Positions 50,689 through 61,583 of a stretch of 64,000 nucleotides of DNA are shown here, one piece after another. The position numbers and the translations under genes are program-made. The DNA is from Astragalus membranaceus (lineage: Eukaryota; Streptophyta; Magnoliopsida; Fabales; Fabaceae), in NCBI GenBank assembly GCA_039519185.1, contig CM076847.1, positions 20,519,251-20,583,250 of the forward strand, read 5' to 3'. Each line of letters opens with the position of its first letter. Position 1 is the stretch's first letter. The notes under the pieces are model-generated. The model had not been told where the DNA came from and made no database searches. It was given only the letters and a program-made list of their open reading frames with translations.

Positions 50689-52893
50689 TTAACTATTTCC
50701 CTGTAAGTACTCACGAGTGAGATAGTCAGGTAGGGAATTATCCGATCCTTTCAGATACTCAATATCAAAATCGAATATGCTAAGGATAGCTTGCCATCTG
50801 GCAAAGATATGTTTTGAAGCAAGATTTTTTACATCTTTTTGGAGGATTTATTTTGCTGATTTGCAATCAACTCTAATAAGGAACTTTTGGTTTAGCAAAT
50901 CAGACTGGAATTTTGATACAGACAAGACGATAGCTAAGACTTCCTTTTTGACCGTGGAATAATTTTGTTGGGCTGGGTTCCAGTGTTTGGAAGTAAAAGC
51001 AATGACCTGTTCTTTCCCAGAGATTCTTTGTTTTAAGATGCCACCATAACCAATGTCTGAGGCATCAGTTTCAACAATTTTAAAGGCATCAGGATTGGGG
51101 AGGTAAAGACAGGGAAGCTCTTTAACCTGGATTTTGATTTGCTTGACCACATTAGTATGAACATCTGTCCAAGGAGGGGGATCCTTTTTAAGACGATCAT
51201 GCAGAGGTTTGATAATATTGCTGATTTGTGGGAGAAAATCTGAGACATAATTAAGACACCGAAGGAACCTTTGTAACTGGGTTTTGTCAATGATTTGATT
51301 GGGAAATTTGTCAGAGAATTCTATAGCCCTATTGATGGGGATGATAGTTCCTTGATAAATATTGTGACCAAGAAACCTAATTTTTGTTTGGAACAAATTG
51401 ATTTTTGTTTTGGAAACAGCCAGGCCATTTCTTTTGATAACAGATATGAAGGTGCCGATGTGCCTGAGATGTTGATCGAAAGACTGAGAATAAATTAGAA
51501 CATCGTCAATATAGACAATGGCAAAATGAGAATATTGATTAAAAATATCATTCATAATTTTTTGAAACTCCGAAGGAGCATTTTTCAAACCAAAAGGCAT
51601 GACATTCCACTCATATTGGCCGAAAGGGACAGTAAAAGCAGTTTTATACCTGTCCTCTTCCTTTATTTGAATCTGCCAGAATCCTGACTTCATATCAAAT
51701 TTAGAAAAAAAATTTGCATCATGGAGTCTCTTAAGGAGATCCTTCTTGTTGGGGATAGGATATCTAATCCAACAGAGAGCTTGATTGAGGGGTTTGTAAT
51801 TAATAACAAGCCTGGGGGTACCTCTTTCGATTTCGGCTTGCTTGTTGACATAGAAGGCAGAGCAGGACCAAGGGCTCTTGCTTCTGCGAATAAGGCATTT
51901 ATCCAAAAGGTCCTTGAATTCCTTTTGGCAAACCAAGAGGAGGTCTTGATTCATATGAATAGGTCTGGCCTTAGTAGGGATTAGCCAATCATGGAAATCT
52001 TTTTCATAAGGAAGATCAACTATGTGCTGCTTTCTTTCCCAAAAAGCATTAGGAAGGTCAGAACAAATGGTGGTTTGGATTTGTTCTAAGATTCCTTTGA
52101 TTTTAAGTTGATTTTCTTTCTTGAGTAATTGATGGTCAATAAACTTAAAAGAAAATTCTTCTTTAAGGAAATTGATCTGATTTTCTTTGTAAGAAATAAG
52201 GTTCAAATCCCTAACCGAGGGTTTCCTTAAAAAATTAAAGATGACAGGTTGTCCCAAGTGCTGGGCAATTATACCATCTTTAGTGATTTGAAACGGGAAG
52301 AGAGATCTTATGAAGGGTGTCCCTAAGATTACCTTGTTTTTTAAATCTTTGACAAGAAGAAAATGGGTACTGACTTTGAAACCTGCGTTCTCAATAACCG
52401 CAGAAGATAACTTGTAATTGATTTTTAACCTAGAACCATTAGCAGTGCTAAGTCGTTCAGAGGTCTTTTCAAAATACTTAGTAGGGATAAGGCCCTCTAA
52501 GATGCAATTGGAATCTGCTCCAGTATCAAACAAAGCAGTAGTTTCAAGGGTAAAATCATCAATGACAATTTTTATTTTTATAAAAAACTTTTGAATCTTA
52601 ATGTGATTGATGAGGCCGAGAAGGTCATCGTCTCTGGACTCATCTTCTTTATCAGTATTGGAGACATGAGAATCCTCAATATGGTCCTTCCATTGATTGA
52701 TGATAATCTGGTGATCATTATGTTTATTCTTCAGATCTTTAACTTCGTGTTTTAAAAAATTAATCTCAGTTTGAAGATCTTGAATAGTGGTAGGTTTGGT
52801 ACTGGCGTTTTCTAACCTCTTGAGGGTATCTTTAAGATTAAACCTATTGGTCACTAGGGGATTCCTGGGAGGTTTTTCCTCAAGAGAAGCCAT
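50689..52893 (-). pseudogene. pol: Pararetroviral protease, reverse transcriptase and RNase H
   Basis: The frame runs from the Met at 52893 to a TAA at 50846-50848 and then, in the same frame, to a natural-looking end at 50689. A coiled-coil-like N-terminus (residues 20-70) is followed by the protease site LFDTGADSNC (DTGA at 123-126), the RT (VINYKPLNQAL, FFSKFDMKSGFWQI, MPFGLKNAPSEFQ, active site VYIDDVLIYS near 460), and RNase H (ETDASDIGYGGIL, STVKKEVLAI). The part beyond the stop (ASKHIFARWQA, LPDYLTREY) completes RNase H. No integrase follows, which separates this from gypsy elements. Upstream it is in frame with coat protein, with two stops between (53035-53037 and 52924-52926), so coat and pol were probably one polyprotein. 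Confidence 0.9.
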
Positions 52894-53034
52894 AAGCTTA
52901 CCGAGGTATTTTTCCCTCTCCTGTTAATCAGTAATGGCGTTTATGGCCTCGAGGAGCAGGTCATGATTACGGGTGAGGACATTGATTTGATTAGGGGAAT
53001 CCTTGGAGGAATCCGTTAGGTCATCATCCTGGAT

Positions 53035-54525
53035 TTAGTTAAGATTATCAGAGGGATGGTTAGAAGAACTCTCAGAAGACTGGTTTAACAAATTGTTAAT
53101 TTTATCTTCGATGTCAGAGCCGAGGTTTAAGGTTTTGAGTTTTCCTACAACTTTGCAATTTCTGCTGTAGTGTCCTGGTTTGCCGCAATTGTAACAGATA
53201 ATAGGTCTTTTGGTTTTATCATTATTTTCATAACGATTCTTGATATTTTGATTGGTAGGTCTAGGCCTAGGTTTTCCCAAACGCTTTTCTTTGTAGTAAT
53301 CAGGTCTGGGTAAGATTTTGCTAACCTTATGCTTGGCTTTGGCTCTGGCTTTCTCCGCACAGGGGAGACCAAATTGTTCGCAGAAGGTTCCAAGATCTCT
53401 GCGATTTTGAGCCTTTTCTTTAGATAGCTGACGTTGGATCTTGTCGTCTTGACAAATCTTTAAGGCCACTCTCTGGATAATAGCAATAAGCTGTCCATAG
53501 CTTAGTTGCTGATAGGGGATGTTACCGTCGGGGTTATGACTTCGGAGTTTATCCCTGACTTTATCTCCCAAAGATTTTGGAAGACCAGCAAGAAACTTCT
53601 CTTTCCAGAAGGCTTGTTGACTGTCCTCCCTGGTGTAAACCCTGGTTAGGAACGTGTCTTTGTACCATCTGAAATCACCCAAGGTTTTGCATCTAAGATT
53701 TGACAATAATTCGGCAGATCTGTCTTTTATGAGAGAGGGATCTCCGATGAAATGTTGGGCAATGGTGAAGATAAGGGTGTTGACGGAATCAGGGATATGG
53801 GTATCACCGTCGAGGATGGGTTCACCATTAGGTTCTCTTTTGACAGCTGTGAGGATAGACTGTTTGCAGTCTTCGGTGAGATAGTTATCCCACCATCCTT
53901 TGAGCTGACCACAGAAACCCGAGATGAGGATTTCTACGATCATAGCTTCAGGACAATTGTTGGCAGTTTCATAGGCAGTAGCTACCATGGTCATATTTTG
54001 TAAGATTTTGGTTATGCCATATTCATTTTCTCTGTCTATGTTCCATTCATAGACGTTGTTTGCACTAAAGCTCTTGATATTGGTTTCCTTTTCCTCTAGG
54101 AGGAGGTCAGGGGAAGTGGCCCTGGGATAGTAAAGTTTGGTTTCCTTACGCCACTGGTTGTTTGGGTTGTAGATAACAGGACTGATACCATCTTTGATAC
54201 TCTCAGAGTGATCAGAAGAGGTTTCATCAATCATGTTGATGGTCCTGACATTTTTAGGAGGAGGGGTGCCAGGAGAAGGTGTTTCAGGGATAGTAGTCTT
54301 GAGGGGGGCTATTTGTTCTTTGACTTTAGCCAGAAGTTCGTCGTTGGCACTGTCAACTTCTTTTTTGACGTGACTTTTGGAACTATTACTTTGGGATTCT
54401 TTGAAAGTTTTTGAGACTCTGTAGGGTTTGAAAAGGGGTTTCTCAGTCCTTTTAGGGGAAGAGGACGACTCTGGTTTGTCGTTAATTTCTTTGCCTTTTC
54501 TACTTTTGCTGGAGTCTCCTAAGGC
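53035..54525 (-). pseudogene. Pararetroviral coat protein (Gag-like) with CCHC knuckle
   Basis: An open frame on the minus strand from just after a TAA at 54526-54528 to a TAA at 53035-53037; the first Met of the main domain is at 54234. Counted from it, SGFCGQLKGWWDNYL near 110-125 is the typical capsid core segment, a Lys/Arg-rich stretch lies near 290-340, and the knuckle CYNCGKPGHYSRNC is at about 346-359. KLKTLNLGSDIEDKI and a Ser/Asn-rich acidic tail follow. Both bounding stops look like nonsense changes: before the first the frame continues upstream (QSNYTNKYL, with ALGDSS after it) to about 54700, and after the second it goes on toward pol. The N-terminal part of the polyprotein, where a movement domain could have been, is lost at the junction near 54720. 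Confidence 0.85.
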
Positions 54526-54699
54526 TTAGAGGTATTTGTTAGTGTAATTGGATTGTTCCATAAGATCTTTGATGTCTTTGGCTGTGACAGGTTCCCCATC
54601 GGTTTTGGTTTTGAAAGGGGCGGCCATGACAGGGGTAGTTTGGTCTTTGCTATTAAGGGCAACGGGTATTTTGGGAGGTAGCTCAGATTGAACCATTTG

Positions 54700-54780
54700 G
54701 CCATCTTTGAGGTGCCAAATAGTATTAGTGTACTCTTTAGTGTACTCTTTGACTATTAGTGTACTCTTTGACTATAGCTA
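54700..54780. other. Inverted junction between pieces B and A'
   Basis: The coat-protein frame of B ends and the inverted copy of the A leader begins here. Three copies of GTGTACTCTTT (about 54729, 54741, 54760) stand at the junction, where A has a single copy (complement at 49525-49535). Local duplication plus inversion suggests repair- or replication-linked joining. Confidence 0.75.
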
Positions 54781-55556
54781 AATGCCGCAAGCGTACGTCA
54801 ATACAGGCGTCTGGCAAGGGCAATTGAAATGTGCCGTATTTATCCGCCTCGATCGGATAATCCTATAGTCAACCAGTCCACTATTTTATAACTATTTAAA
54901 AATGAACGTAATGAATTTTGCATAATAAGATTATTCATCTATGTTTATATTCTGCAGTAATTACCTGTGTTCTCAGAATTATTATCGTAGACTTACTGCT
55001 ATGTATTATACTAAGATATGCTTTTATTTCTATGTTATACCTTTGCACTTAAAATGTTTATGATCAGAATACTTCTAGAGCTTTTCAAAGAAAATTTTTA
55101 TATACTCCAAGGACCGTAGAATATTAGTAAGGATATCTGGGTATCTCACTAGCGACGAAATGGTAACGAAGTACTAAGACCCTGCTGGTGATTGGGCAGT
55201 CATATACCATTATTTGAGATTTATTATCCTAAAGTATTCTAATCCTGAAGGAGAAAAGTATTTTCGAAAGTGCTTTAATTTTGATCATACACAGGTTTGA
55301 AGCAAGGAATAACTTAGGCTCTGAGTGTTTAAATCTGGTTTAATACATATTTCAGTATTTACTTTGATTTTCTCTGAACTATGGTAATTCATACTCCAAA
55401 ATATAAAATAGAAAATAATTTTCTTATACAAGCTTTGATATCCGGCAACATGGCATCATGACTGAGGTTTGAGCAAAACATGGTTAACCTAACGGCATTC
55501 CCCAGAAGGTAATTAACTAGTTCAGTTTTAATACTTATTTTCCTACAAGTAACCAG
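54781..55556 (+). other. Leader of copy A'
   Basis: Inverted copy of 48740-49520. It starts about 150 bases downstream of where the primer site would be, so A' lacks primer site and promoter. No gene. Confidence 0.7.
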
Positions 55557-55600
55557 ATGAAGGCAATGATGCTTACGGGTGAGGAAAATATTGTTTTTAT

Positions 55601-56749
55601 ATGTTTAAAGCTTTTTCCTCACGTTTCTCCTGTAGCTCTAGTAGACCCTCATCCTCATCTCAATCTCCTTCGTTTAGCGAAGACCAATCAAGACAATCTC
55701 TTTCAAACAAGATTTTCAAAGAAGAAATTCATTTTGAAAATATCAATCAAGATCTTGATAATTGGGATATTCCAAAAATATCTCACAAAGATCTTTATAA
55801 ACCAAAAACATCCTTTTTCTCTAAATCTGATTACATCATCTGAACGGTTGAACAAAAAATCATACTTCGAAAAGATGATGAAGAACTTCATCTTCTCTCT
55901 GAGAAAAGTGTGAAAACCCATCAACTGGACAATTTTAACTACTTGCACATAGGAAGTGTCCAGGTAGGTATGAAACCCTTGACTAGAGAATCCCTTAACG
56001 TAGCTGTTTTACTATGTTTAAGATATGCTCGTCACAACCAGTTTCATGATTCCTTATTAGGAATTGTTGAAACCAGCCTTATACATGGGCCTATCTTTTT
56101 CAATTGTTTTCCTGACCTAACTGTTAGTTTAGATGATAAGAACATTCTTGATGTTCTCTTCCTTAATGTCAAATGCCATGGCTATTACATGAAAGAAGGG
56201 TCTATTCCTATCACTCTCATCTACAGGGTCCAATATAAAGTGATGAACTCCATCAGATCCAATTTTTTGAAAACTAAATGCCACAAATCAGGAGAAACAA
56301 CCCTGTTTCTCACTGACAATAGTAAGGCCAATATTATTGTGCCTAAAACCATCCAATGGAGTGATATCACCTTGCCAGAAACCTGGACCCTAGAGAAAGC
56401 TGCTCCTGCGGCCCCTAGGTTAACACCAGAATTCCAAGATGTCATTCAATACCAATCTGGAAAAGTTGACCTTGTCTTTAATAGAAGTAACTCCTTTTCC
56501 ATTCCTAGATCCCTGCATTCTGAAGAAAGCTTCAAGACGGCTATGTCTACGGGAACCTTGTCTAGAAGATCCTTTTCAACAGAGCCCTCCAAACCTCACA
56601 TTGGAACATCCCATGATGGTTCCACTATCCGTTTACAGGGATTTAAAACCACAACCCCTGTAACAACCTCTTATCAAAAGGATGATGAGGAACCCAGATC
56701 TATCCAATCTCCAACCTACTCTTCCCTTAATGAACCCTATGATATCTGA
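55601..56749 (+). pseudogene. Movement protein of copy A', uninterrupted by the LTR
   Basis: Same frame as in A but with one TGA at 55841-55843 (SDYII*TVEQ; Arg in A). After it the frame is open from about 55844 to TGA at 56747-56749, covering the movement core (55910 to about 56380) and the Ser/Thr/Pro-rich tail, continuous across LPETWTLEKAAP. That junction is the empty site of the solo LTR in A. It overlaps ORF2 by 68 bases. Otherwise only scattered substitutions separate it from A. Confidence 0.85.
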
Positions 56750-59062
56750 GTTCATTATTGATAAGAAAACCCTTAAGAAAGACTTATACTCTGAGGAATG
56801 GTCTCCTCAAAGAGAGTGGTTCTTTCTGCACTATCAGGGTCCCAAAGCTAAGGAAATCCAGGAGAAATTCTATAAATTTCTCAGAAAAACCAAACGTAAT
56901 GTTCCTTTCTTTTACTGGTTTCGCAAGTATACCATTAAGAAAGGTATTGATTACCCTTTTCAACCCAATTTATTTGATAAAAAACAGGACGTCCCTGTTA
57001 GCACTACCAATTGTCCTACTAATACCAAAAGTCCCATAGATACCTTAGATCGAAATAGGTATCTTCAGGCCTTAGGTAGCCCTACCCAAAACCAAGATTC
57101 CACTATCAACCATGATCTCCAAAATGATAGTAGGATAGAACTCCTAGCCATTGTCAAAAAACAGCTTGACCTCCTCAAAGCTGAAAACCTCAATCCTTTA
57201 CCTAACAAGAACAAGGCCATCAATATGGTTAAGCACAACCCTTCTGACAATAATGCTACCCTTAAGAATAGAGTCATCTGCTTCAAATGCAGTACGGTTT
57301 GCCACATCAGCAGGCATTGCCCTAACCTCCCCCAACCTGGTTATATGCCTAAACACCAAAGGAAAAGGAAGGCAAAACAAGGGGCTAACCAAGAACCTGA
57401 TATCCAGGACAAACCCCGGTCTATCCCTAGCATCTGTACTTGTGGTAAGTGCACTTGTGACAAGAACCAGCCCGGAAACCAGGTTACCAACCAGTCGCCA
57501 AAAGGGCAAAGGGATAAACCCAGAAAAACTACCATTTGCTTTATCTGTGGCAAAATCGATCACAAAAGCAAAACTTGTTGGATCATTAGGAAGCTTAAAG
57601 CCCTTAAGATAAATCCTAATATTAGAAACAATATCATCACCCACTACAAAGACAACAAACTCAGTGGGCTTGATGATATCCAAAGTATTCATAGAGCATC
57701 CGATCTTGATCCCAGAACCAATAGTAAGATTTACAATTGGTTAAATCAGTATCCTAAAGATTCCAGTCCAGAGTCTTTCAAACCTTCTTCTGCCTTTAGC
57801 AAAGTTAATATTTTGACTTTTGCTAAGATCATTGAGAAAAGAATTATCTGGGAATCCCCAGTTATACCTCTCTTCTTTCATCCTTCTATAAATGGCATGA
57901 ATATCCTCTACTTGGGGCAACCCATTATGTTTAAATCTTTGGATTTAAACCACAATATTATCTCTAATTTGGATATTAATTCTGGCCTAAAACAGAACTA
58001 TATCAAAATAGGGGCCAATAGGGATACCAATGGAATTACTAATGAGCCAGTCTCCAGTACTACCAATGGAATTACTAATGAGCCAGTCTCCAGTACTACC
58101 AATGGAATTACTAATGAGCCAGTCTCCAGTACTAGCTCTTATGATGTTCATAATCCCTATAATCTTGCTAAGACCTTCTCTGACAAAAGAAAGGGTTTCG
58201 CCATCAATTATTTCTTTCTTGATAAACAAATTAATTTGTCTTTTAAAACCTTTTTAAATAAAAGAAAAGTTTTAACTTTCAGCTTCCTTATATCGAAAAA
58301 CCAATCTAGATTGTCTTTTAATTATAAGCTTATGACACACCATGTTTATATCAAAAGACACAATATTCAAAGTATTTTTGATATTTTAAGTTTATTTGAT
58401 TTTGACATATTAAGAATTCAAGTAATGTTTTCCCTGTCTAAACCTTTTATGGTTAATTACAGGGCTACAATCACTATGGCTTCCAGGGCCTCCTCCTCCA
58501 GAGGAAGAGGTAGAGGTAAAGGTAAAATCAATCCAGATGCCTTACCAATTACCACAGGAACCCCCAATTTACCAGTTACTACAGGATCCCCCTTACCAAT
58601 CACCAAAGGATCCTCCAACAAAAAACAAACAGTGTCTTCCTCCCAGAATAACCATCCAATCTTACGCCAAAATCAACCTAAACAAACTAAGCAGGACTAT
58701 GCTTTTCCTGTTCAAACTCTCCTTGCTCTTCAGGAACATGGAGCCATCAATCTCCCCAGGAGAACTTGGGCCAGCATTGCCGAGGACGGCAGTGACCAAG
58801 ATATCCCCTCTTTGGAGCTAGCTATCCAAGCCCAAAAAAATCTAGTAACCCAGAACAAACCTGGATCATCCCAGATTACCACAATCAGAACTCAAACAAC
58901 CCAGGTTCAGTACATACCTAAAGAAAATTATTTCTTCCTAACCCATTTAGAACCTGAGTTCATGGATAAAAACCCAAACAAGATCCCATCGAAGATCTTC
59001 CCATCTCAATCCCACTTTATCCCCCTGAGTTCAAATAAAACCCAGACATTCTATGAGTTTAT
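56682..59062 (+). pseudogene. ORF2 of copy A', truncated by an LTR retrotransposon
   Basis: The frame is co-linear with ORF2 of A up to TQTFYEFI, where the LTR at 59063 cuts it (about 794 of 1073 residues). Both zinc knuckles are damaged relative to A: CFKCSTVCHISRHC (Gly to Cys) and CFICGKIDHKSKTC (Gly to Asp). The 12-residue repeat TNGITNEPVSST has three copies here (about 58026-58130) and two in A. If the rest of the copy exists it lies beyond the right edge of the window, after the LTR element. Confidence 0.85.
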
Positions 59063-61459
59063 TGTAACACCCTAAATATTTAATTAATTTATTTAATTAA
59101 GTATTTAGGAATTTATTTTAATTAGTTGGATATAATTTAATTAATTAAAAATTATACTATTTTTATGTTGGTGGTATTTGGAAAAGGAGGCGCCACTTGA
59201 AGGAACTTGGGCTTAAGTGAAAAGCCCAAGCCCATGATCCAATGTAATAGGCGAAGTGCTAAGTCTTTTGGGGTTAGGGTTTTGGCTAGGCATTTGCGAA
59301 TTGAGAATAGAGAAAGGAGAGAGGGAGAGCGCCTTAGGGAGAGGAGAAGGAGAAGAAGAGGTCGCGAAGTCAAGGAGCTAAGGGACGTGATTTTGTTGCT
59401 GTGGTTTTGTTCGTGATTGTCTCTAGGGCTTCCGTTCTTCAAATCCGAGGTAAGGGGAGTTCTATCTTTCTATATAATAGATGTTCATGATAGGTTGTAG
59501 GTTAGGGTTACCCTAGATCTATTCATGTCCTTGATTTGTGTGTAATTTCATGTTTGGTTAGTGATATATATGTGATCATCATGATTTGTGGCTGAAAATC
59601 CATTTTTGGTTGTGGCATGGGCGCCTAGGGCGCCATATGTTTGATTTTGTGTTGCTGGAATTGTTGCTGGATTTCTGTTGCTGCAGGTGTGTTGGGCGCT
59701 GGGCGCCAAGGGCGCCGGTGAGTGCTGTGTGCGTGTGTTGCATGTGTGTTGTGTGCGCATATGGGGTGCTTTTAGTGAAACTTCAAATTCTGGGCATATT
59801 TTACCGTGCCATCTTTTGTATTTACGTGCCCAAATTCAATTTTAAGCATTTTGGCTCGAGTGGTTTTATTTTTGCACGCGTCATTTTGGAGTTGTCTCGG
59901 TGGGTGTTGCCTGTGTGCGCATGTGGGGTGTTTTGGGTGAAACTTCAAATTCTGGGCATATTTTACCGTGCCATCTTTTGTATTTACGTGCCCAAATTCA
60001 ATTTTAAACATTTTGGCTCGAGTGGTTTTATTTTTGCACGTGTCATTTTGGAGTTGTCTCGGTGGGTGTGTGTGTGCGCGTTGTGTGTTGCCAGGCGCTG
60101 GGCGCCAAGGGCGCCAGTTTGCGTGTGTGTTGTGTTGCGTGTGTGTTGTGTTGCTGGGCGCCAGGTGCCAGGCGCTGGGCGCCAAGGGCGCCATTTTCAG
60201 GATGATCCTAATTTTTTTATAAAAACTGTTTTCGCTATATCTTTTGACTTGGGCATCCGTTTTAAACGTTTCAAAAAGTGTTGGGAAGCTTTTTCGATTG
60301 TCTACCTGTGTGTCTTATTTTTAAAAATAAAAACTTATTATTTTCTGGTGGTTTCTGGGCGCCCAAGTGGCTGTCCCCGGTGGTCATTACGGTGACGTTG
60401 TAAAGCCGTGTTGAGTTCTTTAAAAATCCTTTTTGCCTATAACCAACAGTTTTAACGCTTTAGTGTCAAAATGGATGATTATGACGATGATGCCCTTAGT
60501 GGCTAGTTAAATGACGTTTTTGCCCTTAGTGGCTAATATTATTGATGATGATGTGCAAATGACTGTTTTGCCCTTAGTGGCTATTGTTGTTTGATGACGT
60601 TTATGGATAAGCGACGATGAGGCCATAAACGCTAAGCGACGATGATAATAAGCGACGATGAAATATAGCGACGTTGTTGTGTGTAATTATAAATTGACAG
60701 GTGCCGTGCCTCTTATTTGGCAAATTGGTAAGTGACGTTGACTGTGATTGTGTGTTTGTGTGTGGTGCATGTCATAGTGTCTCATGTATTCCATGTGCAT
60801 GAACCCAGCGACGATGAGGCCATAAAGGCTAAGCGACGATGAGGCCATAAAGGCTAAGCGACGATGATGAAAGGTACCTCATGCATATGCCCGCGAGTGG
60901 GTTGCATTTCATATAGTCACATGACATCGTGATGAGTTGTTGTAATGACGTAATAGCTGATTGTGATGTGGTTGCTCTAGTGCTGTGACTTGGACTTATT
61001 GCTTATCATGTGATTTATTATATGGATTGAATTGGACTCACCCTTCTGTTTGAATGTTACCCCTATGCGGTAACGTGCAGGTGATCACGAGTGAAGACCT
61101 AGGTATCTTCACTAATTATGAGTCGGGTCGTCATGCTCTGATACGTAGCACTCAGGGGGGAAACGAACTCGATGTTTTAAGACTATTTTGGTTGTTAGAT
61201 GTTATTTGATGGTTTTCTCTTATTTATATTTTCCGCTGCGTAGTTGATCTTATTGATGTCACGGTTGTGGTGACGATGACTGATGTTTGAGTTTTTCCCC
61301 ATTGGGGGCGTGCTACGTATTGCACAATTATTTGATGTTGAACTATTTATTTGAAGTACGACGTTTTGATTTGAGTATGTGTAACGTTCCTTGCGATGAA
61401 AAGAAATTTTGAAACTCTGATTTTTCAATTAAATTAACGGGTAGAAAAGGGGTGTTACA
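59063..61459 (+). repeat. 5' LTR of the Tekay-type element
   Basis: 2397 bp, from TGTAACACCCTAAATA to AAAGGGGTGTTACA. Internal repeats: two copies of a 162-bp unit (about 59755-60085), several GGGCGCCAAGGGCGCC words (59620-60190), and copies of AAGCGACGATGAGGCCATAAA (about 60600-60865). The long ORFs over these repeats on both strands lack any known domain. Confidence 0.92.
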
Positions 61460-61463
61460 TTAG

Positions 61464-61476
61464 TGGTATCAGAGCA
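61464..61476 (+). other. Primer-binding site of the Tekay-type element
   Basis: TGGTATCAGAGCA, complementary to initiator tRNA-Met, starts four bases after the LTR. Confidence 0.9.
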
Positions 61477-61583
61477 GTTCGGTCTGTCCGGCCAATGTTG
61501 TCCTGTCATAGTGTCTTATGACAATTAAGGAAATTGTTAGATTAGTTCTGAATTTTTGGTTTGTGCTGCAGTGATAATTTGAA

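Larger units (their letters stand above)
40795..59062. mobile_element. Endogenous pararetrovirus cluster: pieces A (-), B (-) and A' (+)
   Basis: Three joined pieces of Caulimoviridae-type DNA. A (40795-49699, minus) has movement protein and a large ORF. B (49693 to about 54725, minus) has coat protein, protease, RT and RNase H but no integrase. A' (about 54728-59062, plus) is a second copy of A in the other orientation, cut by an LTR retrotransposon. B and A are head to tail and share the primer-site region. Presence of a 30K-type movement protein, a CCHC coat protein and RT-RNase H without integrase, with a tRNA-Met primer site, defines the family. All proteins of B and the movement proteins are disrupted. 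Confidence 0.88.

Noticed and set aside
59586..60395. 269-codon ORF and its reverse-strand partner
   Set aside because: Open frame over the 162-bp tandem repeat and GGCGCC words in the Tekay LTR. No known domain.
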